Source: Alitta virens (lineage: Eukaryota > Annelida > Polychaeta > Phyllodocida > Nereididae). Taken from it: a stretch of 64,000 nucleotides of DNA. The notes below the pieces were generated by a model that worked only from the letters and a program-made list of their open reading frames with translations, did no database searches and had not been told where the DNA came from. The translations under genes were made by a program, and so were the position numbers. The DNA lies in NCBI GenBank assembly GCA_932294295.1, contig OW028586.1:6034701-6098700 (forward strand). Direction: 5' to 3'. Positions within the stretch are counted from its first letter, which is position 1. Every line of letters starts with the position of its first letter. This document shows positions 11,001 through 22,800 of the stretch, piece by piece.

Positions 11001-14000
11001 TGGACCCAAGTGGATGGCAAGTATATACGGATGGACAGTGGCTACGTATGGCCAAGGATGGCCCGTAAGTAGGTAGAACGTACGTGGAATGCTCGCCGAC
11101 TGACTTCCGAGCAAGTTATGTAACAAATATAACAATTCATTCATAGAACGTCCGCCAAAGTTTTAAACATGTTTAAAAAAATTTGCCCTCTCCACGTATG
11201 GTCACAGATGATTTAGCGCTACCAGGAGCGTTCTACGGGTTAGCAAGGGTGTCCTTGAAACGCTAGGTGAGTGAATCATGTATGGACAAGGATGAGCAAG
11301 AGTAAGAATATATTATATGTGACTGTGTTAACGCCCCTTAAAGGTTATCAATATTCTCCACAGGATCTGACGTTGCTTTCATGTTCTTCCCATCTGAGAC
11401 TTGATTTTGCTCTTACGGCTAATTCCTGCATTCTATATCATAAACCATTAGTGTCTGTACCAGAAGGCTGTATCAGGGTGTATGAGGCTGTACGTTTGGA
11501 TAGAGATGAATATAAATAAAGGTCAAATATCATGCACGACTTTTGAAAGCCACATCACTCAGTTGCGTGTAACTTATGAATTACCGGTATTAATTTATTG
11601 TGTTTTTGTTTTGTTCCATCCAGAGCTGCTTTTGCACAAATGGGTTTTTGAGGAGAAGACTGAACAGGAGTTGCTGGACGACCCTGGATCAGCCCACGTC
11701 ATCCACCATGCAGCGACACACCTCGTCTGCCAAAACTGCAACAATGTGCCTGAAAAAATTGCCAGTCAACTGGACTCTGTTTATGGTAAGTTTAGTCGAA
11801 TAGTGGCTAAAGTTTCTAGTCAACTGGACTAGTGTGTCGTCTATGGTAAGTTCAGTCCAATAGCGCCTAAAATTGCTAGTCAACTTGACTCAGTATATGG
11901 TAGGCTTTTGTCAAAATAACGCCTGAAAAATTACTGGTCATCAGGACTCAGTTTATGGTAAGTTCAGTCAAATATGGTGCCTGAAAAAATTGCCAATCAA
12001 CTGTTTATGTATTTGAGTTTACCATTTGTGGATTCCGTTTACGGTAAGTGCCAGTGGTAATTCCGTGTGTCATTTATGGCAAGTCATTTTATTGATTCAG
12101 CTAATGGTTAGCCATGTTGGTGGGAGTTAAGTACATTTATTTTAAGTAAAGTATGTACGTGTAGGTCAACACCTATACTAACATTAGGACATCTCACAAT
12201 TTCAGTAATATTCTAGTACTTGAAAGTGGAAAACAATTAACAGGTATGGCTGGTTATTAGACTTCCTTAATAACGTGGTTTTACTGTGTTGAGACTGCCT
12301 CAAGCAGTTAAGGTAGCATGCAAGTAATTTGTTGTAAGCAGATGGTGTATTGCACACCTTTATGGTTGTATAACACGTGCAATTAAGGGAGTTCTCTGGT
12401 GGATTGTGGAGCTAAACAAGGAGCGGTTATATTACCTTTGACTAGCCACCGTTTAGCAGGTAGATATCATCTAATATAACCAGAAAGGCCAAAGGTTTTA
12501 TGTGCCTCGTTTCACATAGATCTTCATGCAATGTTTCATGATTATGAGGTTACATGCTGATGTTTATGAATGCTAGTGCTTACGAAGATAGTGGAGTGTT
12601 ATTTTCCAAGTACAGTGCTTGTAGGATTGGTTTGTGTTGTTCTTTATTTTTATTGTATGTCTTAGTGCAACTTATTTTATTTCATGATGCTTTAGAATAA
12701 AACAAATTTAATTTAAAAACTGATACAATAGAGTCTTTTCACTGAACAGCCTTGAATTCAGCAGGACATAAGTCTTTCCTCTCCTCTTATTACTCATTTT
12801 GCTTTTCAGACATAGTAGATCATAACTAACTGATTCCATAAATATGATTTTCTCTTGGAAATAACAGAAATCAACTAAATGATAAGATGTCAAATATACA
12901 TAAAAATGCACTAAAAATACTGCTGCTTGGATGCACTTTACGTCAGCCAATCACAGCCAAGAGCGGGCACTTTTTCAGCCAATAGAATTGCAGTATTCTG
13001 TCATAGCCGCCTGGTGGAAATATAGAGAACCTTCCGTGAAAATCCACTATTGTCCCTTAGCAGTTAGGTGGTAAATTAGTGAGTGTCAGGACTACCACTG
13101 TCGGTTATCAGTACCCTCTTTTATGTAGGGGCGTAATCATGCACCTCACAAAGGAGTATCCATTTCTCAAAAACCAGAATGGTTTGTAGTGTTTAACATC
13201 AAAGGTCTGAAAACTTTTGTAATTTGATAATAACGGAAGTACAAAGTAAAATCGTACTATAAATGATTTAGTTGTAAGTAGGGTACCATACCCAACCACT
13301 ATTTGAACTACTATGATTTCTCAAATATATATTTTATATTTGTGTATGTAGATTAATTTTAGCTGGCAAAAATCTGAAGCCATATTAATATCCACATGCG
13401 TTTTCCATGAGAAGGATAAACGCATGGAAAACGCATGGTTTTTGCCTAATTAAAATGAGGTGAAAACCATGCGTCTATCCAAAGGCATGGAAAACGCCCG
13501 TAGCACTTTTGGCCATGTACATATCTAATAAGGAATACACGTTAAAGGAGTGGCAACATTACAGATGCCCCACCCAAGAAATTTTGGCAAACATAGTCGT
13601 AGCCTGACTGACTCGCATAACGCAGTCATTTGATAACTCAGATCTGAGAACACAGAAAGTTAGGCATAAATATCACTTTGGAGTCTGTAAAATTATCTGT
13701 GATCATTGAAATGTTAATTTTTGGCATTTGACTTATGATAAGAGGAAGTTAGGGTGGAAAAAGATGCAAAGATCCAACTTCAAAGCCATTAAAAAGTCGC
13801 CTGGAGTGTAATAAGTGCGTTTGGAATCAAAACCCTGAAATGTAATAGTTCCGAATGAAGCCGTGCACTTACCAAAGGCTCACATGATCAATGCCTGAAG
13901 AAGCAGAAGCCTTTCTCAACTTTTGGAATTTTCCCAGTGAAGATAAATTTTGCTGACTTATAAATATAAGTTTTTTTATTGACAGTTTGACATGATTGTG

Positions 14001-17000
14001 AATTGTTTTCAGACTTGTTGCAAGGATACGGTCAGAATGGAAATTGGTCATCTCTACTGTAATTACTTTACCGAGCAATTACTAAAACATTATTAATGAT
14101 AATTGCTTGTTCGTGACAATATGATAAATTACTGGTAATTATTGCAAATTACTGTTTTGTACAATTTCTTTTCACATGAAGTGGTCAAAACTTTATCGCG
14201 CAGTAAAATGTTGGTTATTTAAAAAGATGGTTAAATTACATGTGAAAAAGTTGTCTCACTGTGAGTTGCGGTCACTGCTTGTTTACCTAAATTATCTGAG
14301 GTTTGTGTCATTTGCAGACAGACAGACAGACAGAATTATTTATTTTTCATCGCATACACCATACATACCACACATATAACATTAACATGCACACACATAT
14401 AGGTAAATCTAACTTTAAATAGAAATAAAAAAAAATTAAAAATATTGATAATAATAAAAAAGAAAGATGAATGAATGAAAGGTCATGGATGAAAGGAGAC
14501 TCCTCGAAGGCAAGAGGGTTTTGCCGCTAAAGAGGAGCCACCCATGTGTTTTGTGTAAATTCCTGCAAAAAGATTAGTCAATAATTAACATAAAGCCACA
14601 AATAAGGATTAAAAAGGAAAAAAGGAAAAAATAATAAGGCTGTGTTAGAAAATTTACTTCTAATACCTGTGGTAGGAGACTTGGCCGTTAGATGAGTCTG
14701 ACACCTCGACCCTGACCTGAATGGATGGATCTACCACAAAGTGTGTTACAAGTATAACATCTCATAACTGTACAATCATTGCTATAAATATTGATGTAGT
14801 AATTCTTTATATAATCTATATATCCCTTCAATGAATGTGTATATATTTTACTTTTGATACTAATTGGACAACTATTGTATGTTTGTGATATTCGATAGCG
14901 AATATTTTTTTTGGCTATTTCATGTCTGATTTGTGGTATTCTAAAAGTGGCTGAGTGCATGCATTAGGCTTGGCGAAATTTGCTTATATTTATAGCAAAT
15001 TGATAATTAATATTGTACGGTACTGTAATTTCGGCCACTCCTGGCTTGTAATTTGATGATTTTAATGGTAAGATGATCTTAATTCGGAGGTAAAATTTGG
15101 TCTCAGTTGTGAGGTGGTCTAATTATCAATTACCACATGGCCAATTTAGCCACGTGCGTTTTCCATGCGTTTATCCTTCTCGTGGAAAACGCACGTAGCA
15201 CATTTGGCCATGTAGTAAGTTGTCTTTCTGCAGTGGTCTTTATGATGTTGCCTGAATTATGAAGTTGTCTCAAGGTGAGGTTCCATGATTTGTGTTCAGA
15301 ATTTCCAAATCATAAGACACGAGATTCCCATCTGCAGCCGATTACTACTTCATTAAAATTTGATACCTAACGCGTAATATTATACCGGTTAGCAAATCTA
15401 TTGCGCAGCGCAATGCAATGGCGTTTAGCATCAGTTTTCGTTGAACGTTTCCAAGTGATAAAAACTGCTGTCATTCTAAGACATGGCTTCATTTCTTCAT
15501 TTGTGAACCTGTTCCTTGGAAAGATGTGGTTCCTGTTATGATGACTCATGCAATATTTTGTCTGGCTCAGCGGTGGTGATGCTAACTATTTAGTGTCGAC
15601 TACAGTTACACCCTCGGCAGGCCAATCAAGAGTCTTTCTCAACTTGTGAGTATTCCTTGAATACAGGGTTAATAACCACACAGGATTAAGGGCTCACACC
15701 AGTGCCTTCACTGTGGTTGTCTTCTGCCGAATTTCTACTATATATATAAGGTTGGGGTGAGGCAATATTTGCAGGATATGCCCTCAGTGTCTGGGTTTGA
15801 TGCCCTCAGTAGATTTTTTTTTTTAAAGGTATGGATTTAAAATAAAAAGTAATCCTATCTATCTATCTATCTATCTATCTACATATATATATATCCATAA
15901 AAGAAAAAACTTGATTTGAGATTTAAAGTAGTCATTCCAAGCACAGGCGCCCTCCAGCAGGGGCTATCATCAAGATAGAGAATAAAGAAAGGTGTAGCAC
16001 TGGGAATTCTCGTGCGACAGTCTTGCGGACAGAATTCAGGTCACTGGTGTCTCCAACTACGTCCGCGCTGCTCTAAGTCAGGTCCGCGACCGTTTGCAGC
16101 CAGTCCGTGGCCTACAGGCCTCAGGGTTTTCCCTAATAAACCCTGTGGGTGCCTCTGCTGCTGGGCTGAATGACTGTGCTCCAAGGAAATTAAAATTGAT
16201 TATTTGCACGGTCTTCCATGCACTTTTTTTAAAATTTTAGGTTATCCGCTGTTAGTTCGATTCCCGGTCGAGCCTAAGTTGGATGGCTGTTTCCTCCTTC
16301 GTCTCATTGCCATGGTCCCTGCCTGTCCTAATTAGCCCAACTGGTGCAAAAATACAGGACGTAAAGCCCCATTCACAAACACACAAACACAAATCCGCTG
16401 ATGTTAAGGCAATCTGTTGCCCATGTCCTTATTGTCACTCTCTCCATCTGTTTAATCTGTAACCCAAACAACAACTGGTTTAATGCGCATCAACAATCAG
16501 ACGGATTCTATACACAAAATAGTTAAATAGCCCCTCCAAAATCTGATTGATTGGAACTACTTCAGTGACCTGACCTTCTTTTGAAAATAGTCCAATCCCA
16601 TAAGAGAATGCAAATTTCAGGAAATTTTGAGCTTAAGTTGTTGTTGTATAGCTCATTAATCATAGTTATACCTGCTATCTTGGACTATATTAACATTTTA
16701 TATGTGAAGTTCTTATTTATTTCCATGTCAAATTTTATTTCCAGGTCACCCAGACACAAACATAATGTTGGAGTCACAGTATATATCCTTGTGTCAGTCC
16801 ATACCTCATTATTTCTCAGTTGTCTTCAAGAGATGTGCCATGATGAGCAGTTTTCCTCCTCATAAACCTTTGGTAAGTTAAAGATTTTCTTCCCTAATTG
16901 CCAAAAGATTTCAGTTTTTGGTCCGTTTGTTGTCAGACAGCGATAACCTCTTGCCCTATGTATTCCTGATACTACTATTTTGACTAATTCATATGCTATG

Positions 17001-19811
17001 CTTTTTTAACAGTTACGAGAAGGAGAACACATTACTATGTATATATCGAAATCTGGTTTACATATATATAGAGGTGAGTGTCGATAAGACGTTTGTTTTC
17101 TTTACTGAACATCATTTATTGTAAATGTTTCTGAAAGTTCTGTAACATCTTGGAAGAACAACAGAGAGTATTCAAGGTCATTTGGTTGCTCATGTATATG
17201 GAGTCATAAACCTGGGAAAGAGGGAGATTTCTTGAATGACGTATAAGTTAAAACAAAAACCAGATACTACATGGCCAAACATGCCTCGTGCGTTTTCCAT
17301 GCGTTTGGATAAACGCATGGAAAACACATGGTTTTCGCCTAAATATAACAAGGCGAAAACTATGCGTTTATCCATCTCATGGAAAACGCACATGGCACAT
17401 TTGGCCATGTACATGCACTATGGAGTCTTGCTCTCTCATTATTTATTCATATATTTTGTTATGACAAAATACTATATTATCCTGATCTTGTGAAGCTGTG
17501 AAATTATGCCAAATATAATATCCGAGTTCCATGGGTTCATTAGTACTATTTTTATTAATAGCTTTGCATCTTTTAAAATGGTCTTATTAGCTGAATCAAG
17601 TTAAACTCGACCGACCCACTGCACCCCAGAAAAACACACTGTATAATGTCTTTATTTAGTGTTGGCATAAACACTTGTAGGATTTGATCAGTATAAAATT
17701 GGTTCTTTTTGACGATAAGCAGCTCAGCGCCAACTAACTGAACAATGTTCAACATTTACTTAACCTAGAGCTTTTAAAAACACAGATCACTTCATAGTGA
17801 CGCTTTAAAATTATTATGACACAATTTTTCATATATATTTTAGTTTCTGTGTGAAATATTGTCAAATCTATGTGCAAGGGAAGTCTGAACTATTCACTCT
17901 TCTTTCCATGAAGCGACACATTCTACCTGTCTCTTCCTTCGTCATGAGAGATGTCAGGTCTAGTCTCTTTTGCATGTCAGTCATTTAACTAATTTAATTT
18001 TCCTCCACATTTCCTGTGATTATCAATCGTAATTAGTTTCTCCAACCCTTCCGTCATGAGTGTCGTCAGGTCCAGTATTATTTATAATAGTCTCTCTAAA
18101 TATTTGTCTTAAGAAAACCAGTCAAGTATTATAAGACCTACGTATGACCACGGATGAAAAAATATATGTGGAAAGGGCAAAAATGTTTAAACATGTTTAA
18201 AACTTTGGCGAATGTTCTTTGAGTGATTGTTTATATCAGTTACATAGCTCGCTCGAGAGTCAGTCTGCGGGCGTTTTACGTACGTTCTATAACCCTTGGG
18301 CCATACGTAGCCACCCCATCCTTGAACCACTCGCACAAGCGATCTACGAGCCACGGATGCCTCACGGATGCTTGGCAAGCGTTTTCTGGACGTCAAGCGA
18401 GCAATCAATGACTACCTCACGTACGCTCGTGGAAGAATTTTTACGTGATTAACAGAGCCACTAGTGAGCACGTATAGCCCATTTTCCACGTCCGTCATCA
18501 TACGTAGGTCGTATCTGTGACAGTGTGAATGCCCCTTTAGTCTGAGTCTGTATTTGCATCATACTTAAAATTTGAAAGTGCCAAAATCTACCTGCGTTAA
18601 GGATTGCGTTTAATTTACCCTATATATTTACATCTTTGTCTTCAGATGCTGCTGGTTTCTATGCATTTTGGAACAGTGTCCGTTCATGGCGTTTTAACCC
18701 ACGATGTGGGACATTTGCCTTTGAAATCAAAACCGCGACAGGAGCTATGGGTTGGTTTTCCATGGAAACGAGACAAGTGCGCTTCATGTATGCCGCTGTG
18801 TCAGAGCTAACAACAATGGCTAAGGTAAATAAAATAAACAAGAAAAAAAAATACTTGTGCAATGTAAATATTATAATAATAGTGCTGTGGATGTTGCAAC
18901 ATTGTTATAAGGAACAGTTTTGTAGTTGTAGCAGTGTAGCGGCTTCTGTTCTCTTGTTTCAACTGGTTTATTGTGTCAATTTTATCGCTACCACATTGTT
19001 GTATCAGCTCTTTTGTTCTTATTCTTCTACCTTTTTTTTGGCGCAATTGTATGGTGTCAATGTTAATTTATTGCAGCAGTGTTATGGTGTTGTTGTCGCT
19101 TTCTTTTTTGTGTCATTGTTACGGTGTGAATGTTATTGTTGCAGCAATGTGATGATGTCATTGTGATGTCATTGTTATTATATAAGCAATTTGTTGGTGT
19201 TAAGATCACTATTCAAATTTTAATAGTTTTAAATGTGAGTTGAAGCAGAACCGCTACAGCTAGGGCTTATGTGATTTCTCAAACATGACGTTATGTGTTT
19301 GTTTGGTTGCACTGTGTTTTTTATATTTTAATATTATGACCATTAATTACTTGAATATCGGGTTTCTTGTGTACAATAATGACTGGTTGCTATTGCATAC
19401 ACGACCGAGCATATAATTGCGTCTTATATATCTGAATCTCATCTTTAAGGGTATGAAATTTTTTTTGGTTATTTCATTTACTTTTCATACATGAGATGTT
19501 CCGTAATTGTAATTTGAGAAACTGAATTTGTCAAATGTCATTTTGTTTTCGTTTTTCATAATTTGCAAATGACACTCCTCTATTTTTTTGTCCATCAGCG
19601 GAAAGAGGGTGACGATGCAGCATTCTTGACGTCAATGATTCATCGCTTGTCTGCCGATGAAACTCAAGTCGACAATCCTCTATACACTCCAGCTGTAAGA
19701 GACAATCCGGTGTTTACTCCCGATGCAAATGACCATCCTGGTTTTCTTCTAGATGACATTGAAGACTCTAACGACGATAATTTGATCAATTTAGCAACGT
19801 ATTTTGGTTGA
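8000..19811 (+). CDS. Atypical FERM-domain protein, SNX17/SNX31-like (3' part, seven exons)
   Basis: Seven exons (8000-8069, 8249-8353, 11624-11785, 16745-16872, 17013-17073, 18646-18824, 19599-19811) join in phase to 305 codons plus a TGA stop. The product begins inside a ubiquitin-like F1 lobe (YFILVE and IRKLD match the YF.LFLV...RKL pattern of SNX17). It continues through a helical F2 lobe and ends in a PTB-like F3 lobe (FAFEIK, then a helix ending SELTTM). Order and spacing match the SNX17/SNX31/SNX27 FERM module better than ezrin-type FERM. KRIT1 or FRMD8 kinship cannot be excluded. The tail has DNPLYTP, DNPVFTP and DHPGF repeats and an acidic end. A PX domain, if any, would lie upstream, where no exon could be found. 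Likely a cytoplasmic or endosomal adaptor (inference). Confidence 0.75.
8249..8353 (+). CDS. FERM gene exon, end of F1 lobe
   Basis: The acceptor is TTTTTTCTAG and the donor is GTAAAT. Phase is 1 to 1. It encodes ISNRNIQYFILVETKD and IRKLDITETLEKPFP, the strand-turn-strand of F1 that in SNX17 leads into F2. Confidence 0.85.
8477..8875. repeat. TATC/TACC microsatellite tract
   Basis: About 400 bp of imperfect CTAT/CTAC tetranucleotides lie in the intron after the F1 exon. Blocks such as TTATCCATCTACCCATTTAAC recur, showing secondary duplication. Confidence 0.95.
9187..10343. repeat. Long dispersed repeat with CTCCGCCAA / TTGGCGGAG ends
   Basis: The left edge has GCATACCTCCGCCAATG and the right edge AACCTCCTTGGCGGAGGTAA, so the ends are partly complementary. 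The right part (10160-10343) has the wording 'accaaatttcattcaaatcc ... ttttgagatatcctgctaa' followed by an AAATA-rich stretch. I recognise this arrangement as common in dispersed repeats of marine invertebrate genomes. The interior (9293-9840) is a degenerate minisatellite of TTGGCCCAATGT motifs. No transposase frame is seen. Confidence 0.55.
9293..9840. repeat. Degenerate TTGGCCCAATGT minisatellite
   Basis: Many short blocks of the type GTTGGCCCA, CAATGT and TGGCCAAATGACATG recur with irregular spacing. The motif TTGGCC/GGCCAA is self-complementary, so the tract is rich in small hairpins. It is intronic and non-coding. Confidence 0.7.
10671..11341. mobile_element. PIF/Harbinger-like MITE, copy 1, with TAA target duplication
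   Basis: The element spans 10674-11338. Its ends are inverted repeats: AGGGGCGTTCACACTGTCAC at the left, and at the right the complement of AGGGGCGTTAACACAGTCAC, with two mismatches. A TAA flanks each side (10671-10673 and 11339-11341). A 3-bp TWA target duplication and G-rich termini fit PIF/Harbinger. The interior is rich in GTACGT, CTCGCC and GGACG motifs and has no transposase. It is non-autonomous. Confidence 0.75.
11624..11785 (+). CDS. FERM gene exon, F2 lobe start
   Basis: The acceptor is TTGTTCCATCCAG and the donor is GTAAGT. Phase is 1 to 1. It encodes ELLLHKWVFEEKTEQELLDD and continues with HHAATHLVCQN, aligning with the LRKSYW...YAQTV helix region of SNX17 F2. Confidence 0.85.
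11746..12052 (+). repeat. Degenerate tandem copies of an exon end and its 5' splice site
   Basis: The last part of the F2 exon (GCCAGTCAACTGGACTC, TTTATG, then GTAAGT) is followed by at least three decayed copies, each of the form (G)CCTAAAATTGCTAGTCAACT...TATGGTAAG. They sit about 60-75 bp apart, up to about 12052. Several retain a usable GTAAG donor. In the copies the reading frame meets stop codons, so only the first donor keeps the protein open. Confidence 0.75.
12717..12965. repeat. Dispersed repeat, copy 1 (second copy at 58065-58275)
   Basis: About 210 bp is strongly similar to 58065-58275. Shared blocks include TTCACTGA.CAGCC.TGAATTC, ACTCATTTTGCTTTTCAGAC, CATAACTAACTGATTCC and GGAAATAACAGAAATCAAC. 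No coding capacity or terminal repeats were recognised. Confidence 0.8.
13390..13520. mobile_element. Foldback element CATGG/GCGTTTTCCATG, copy 1
   Basis: Inverted arms built from GCGTTTTCCATG and CATGGAAAACGC surround a short A/T-rich centre (TTTTTGCCTAATTA). The right end reads TTTTGGCCATGTAC as in the other copies. The left end is truncated. Confidence 0.8.
15133..15214. mobile_element. Foldback element, copy 2 (short form)
   Basis: This is a short variant, ACATGGCCAATTTAGCC...GCACATTTGGCCATGTA. It keeps both outer arms but lacks most of the inner arm pair and the central A/T-rich spacer. Confidence 0.8.
16243..16392 (+). mobile_element. 5'-truncated copy of the tRNA-derived SINE
   Basis: The sequence GTTCGATTCCCGGTCGAGCC, followed by TTGGATGGCTGTTTCCTCC and CCTGCCTGTCCTAATTAGCC, matches the minus-strand SINE at 641-825. 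The A-box part is missing and the 3' end is an ACACAAACAC-rich tail. Confidence 0.8.
16745..16872 (+). CDS. FERM gene exon, F2 lobe end
   Basis: The acceptor is TTTATTTCCAG and the donor is GTAAGT. Phase is 1 to 0. It encodes LESQYISLCQSIPHYFSVVF, followed by KRCAMMSSFPPHKPL. The pattern fits the 'KKEFLRLAQTL.HYGYLRF' helix and F2-F3 junction of SNX17. Confidence 0.85.
17013..17073 (+). CDS. FERM gene exon, first strands of F3
   Basis: The acceptor is TTTTTTAACAG and the donor is GTGAGT. Phase is 0 to 1. It encodes LREGEHITMYISKSGLHIYR, two beta strands at the start of the PTB-like F3 lobe. Confidence 0.85.
17268..17411. mobile_element. Foldback element, copy 3
   Basis: It begins TACATGGCCAAACATGCC and ends GGCACATTTGGCCATGTA. 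The inner arms are GCGTTTTCCATGCGTTTGGA and its complement. It lies in an intron of the FERM gene. Confidence 0.85.
18133..18539. mobile_element. PIF/Harbinger-like MITE, copy 2 (inverted, one end lost)
   Basis: The right end CTGTGACAGTGTGAATGCCCCT is the complement of the left end of the element at 10674, followed by TTA (18537-18539). The bodies match in inverted orientation (for example TCACGTAAAAATTCTTCCAC on the minus strand). The opposite terminal repeat is missing, so this copy is truncated. Confidence 0.7.
18646..18824 (+). CDS. FERM gene exon, core of PTB-like F3 lobe
   Basis: The acceptor is TTTGTCTTCAG and the donor is GTAAAT. Phase is 1 to 0. It encodes FYAFWNSVRSWRFNPRCG, then FAFEIKTATGAMGWFSMETR, and a helix FMYAAVSELTTMAK. 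In PTB/IRS-like folds this is the last strand pair and the C-terminal helix that form the peptide groove. Confidence 0.85.
19599..19811 (+). CDS. FERM gene terminal exon with NPxY/F motif tail
   Basis: The acceptor is TTTTTTTGTCCATCAG. It reads in phase 0 for 70 codons to TGA at 19809-19811. After a short helix (FLTSMIHRLSADE) come three related units, DNPLYTP, DNPVFTP and DHPGF, about 10 residues apart. An acidic LLDDIEDSNDDNLINLATYF end follows. Confidence 0.85.
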   Translation, partial: RKEGDDAAFLTSMIHRLSADETQVDNPLYTPAVRDNPVFTPDANDHPGFLLDDIEDSNDDNLINLATYFG

Positions 19812-22800
19812 TCGTTGTCGACGCTGTAGTCCCTAGCTGGTACTCCGAAACTCAATTTTGAATGTGATCACTTGCCTTACGCATCACTCACACTGACCAC
19901 AAGGATATTTCAACTTATCGATTGCTGGCAGAAATAATGATGAGATGAGGCTTCTTTGAATGCAAACCATACACAATGTACACCAATCAGAGATTACGTC
20001 TCACCTCGCCTTAGAGACGACAATAGTATGTCTGTTCTGTTTTGAAGACTTTATCTAAATGTGATATGTAGCTAATAATGAATCAACCTTCACCAAACAA
20101 GATATATTTAGATATATTTAACTTATTATCTGCATGTTTTACTGCCTATTTGAATTTTGTACTTACATCTATTAATTGTAACACCAAACTAAGTGCATTA
20201 TTGATTCAATGGTAACACAGACTGACCTGTTTACAATGATCTTGCTTATAATCAAAGTCCGGTTAGAATTGGGTTGCTGTCCAGTTGCTGTCCAGTCGCA
20301 GATTTTTTTGCACATCTTTTACATCTGACCTTGGACAAGATCAGACCGAAGACTTTTTCGATCCCAAATAGCTGGTTATAAGCCAGTCCATCTGTATAGC
20401 CAGTCCATATATTGTTTCTCTGATGTTTCAAATTAAGCAAATTAACAAATAATGTTGTTAATCCGAAATGCGTGTTCTGACAAATCATATTTCATATATT
20501 GCTTGAGATTTGAGCGCCATTATATATATATTATGAGCATAATATGAATTTGTTATTTCATTTAGATTTTTTTACCATATACATTTAACAAATTTTTAAT
20601 ATGTCAGGTGGCACTCTAGAGCGATGTAAAAATGCTTTTTATTACCATATATTTATTGTTTCTGCGTTGTAGATGTTGTAGATAAAATATTATGCATAAT
20701 GTACATGTTATTTATGAGAACTTGTTGATGTATTTAGCCCAAAACACACTTTTTAAGGTGCTAATTTGCATATTACATATAATAATATTTCAATGACATG
20801 GAAGTTATTTAGGTTTTTACATTGTTCATGAAATCAGATCAGTGGAAGCTCGCCATTAGAATTACCTTGGTGTATATGATATGATCTTGTAATGATGAGA
20901 CGGCCACTGTAAAAAAGTGAGATACAATTGTTAAGCCTGTGTTTACGTGTGAGCGAGTTGCGTATTGATGTATTGAGTATGTTAATTACAGCAATCTTTT
21001 AGAGGAATGATTGAGAATACACTTCAGATTATGTATGCTTGTTGCGGACATATGGAAATGGTCAATTACAATGCAACTGCTCCATGAATATAATTATAGT
21101 CGGGCGAATTAGAGCTTGATTTCCAAGAATACTGCTTGTTGTGGTAGACTTGCCAAATTTTGCAAAGAGACAGATGATCTAAAAAGGAAGCTATCTGGCT
21201 ATAGTGCCATCTTTGATTTTGTCCCTGAAGCCCATGGCTACAGTTTCCATAGCAACAAAAATGTAAAATGAAAGAATATACTTTCCATACAAATTTAATT
21301 TATTTTGCTTTGCGGGCCATTATTTGAGACGCAACTATAATAAGGCTATTCAAATATGTCTGCAATACTTAACATTTTTTTCGTTCTAGATATTTAATAA
21401 TTAAGTTTTATCATCACAGAATTGGACAACTTCCGATTAATTGATGTTTTCACAAACCAAAGTTATTAAGTGACTTGTACAATAGAATGAACTTCAATGA
21501 AGATGGCTCTAATTTTTGTAGTTTCAACTATTTTGATTAGTTTTAGCACAACTATATACTGTCCACGCATGAGGGTGGCTGTATGAATTATCTAATGCTT
21601 TCAAGTGTCTTCTAGTCAAATATATATTTCTGTATTTTTGTGAAAGAGCAAAAATAAGGATTTCTTATGTTCCCAATGTCCGAAAACACATTTAGGTGAC
21701 GATTCTAAAATGTTCTGTTGTATGAGGTTATGATTTTGACTAATGAGATTTGAATCTAGTTTCGAGCAGAAAAAGAATCTTTGTGTTAAATTGTTCAAAA
21801 TAATGGATGATACGGATTTGTATTTATTCTGGTTTCATGATTTATTTTTTCCATAAATGTTGATGAAAGGCTTTAATTATCATGAATAATATTATGACAT
21901 AAGCCGAAATATTAACACTGCCAAAAATGTACTTATAATTCATGCATGCCAAAAATTAACTAATATAATCATCATTTATGCCAAAGGCAATATCGGTGTT
22001 TTTTGTGTATTATAATTAAGCGCACATGTTTTCATGTCAGTTTATCTATGTTGTTTACTACATGAATATTTGCAAAATGTGTTTGCATCATTCTTTTAAA
22101 TGTGATTTATGTAAGTGTTGTTAATGTCAGTTTTTTTTTTCAATTTGAGATTGCTGTTTATTGGATTGCTTTTAAAAATGGTTGTGCTTGCTATATGCTA
22201 AATTATTGCTTTCTGGTTGTAAAATTTGTTTTCCACATAAATTTGTTTTCTTAAATTTTTACTCTGCTTTTTTATATGTAATTTCAAATGTAGTGTATTT
22301 TTTATTAATTCTCAAAGACATTTTGAATCAAATCAATTTTGTTAATAGTGTTTGATAATATCATTTACACTGTCGTCACCTTACAGCTCAGCAACCTAAT
22401 TACATGTGCATGTTTTGCTCGTTTACTCATCTACAGTAAATTAATCAATTTCTCTCATAGTCTATAGGTTGGCTTATGGTATTAAAGGTCTAACAATGAA
22501 ATTACATAATAATTAGATGAACATGTGCTGATTTTGCAATTCTTGTTCGGACGAGCAGGCAATACAGAAAAATTGCCTTAACTAAAAAAAATATGAATCC
22601 ATTTCTCCTGTATTCTAAGAGAAGATTTCTGAAGTCTATACTCAGCCTATCAGCTACATAGTTTATCCAATCATTTTGTTTAACTAGATAAACTGGCAAA
22701 GAATGTCCATAATTATGTCGCTTGGCTTATTGTAGTTTTAAAATCTTGATATTTTTATTTGTGATCCAACCATTTTGGAGATGTAATTTTCTCTTTTTAT

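Noticed and set aside
18636..19166. 176-codon plus-strand frame overlapping a FERM exon
   Set aside because: It reads the true exon to 18824 and then intron sequence after a good GTAAAT donor. The low-complexity Val/Leu/Cys tail is intronic.
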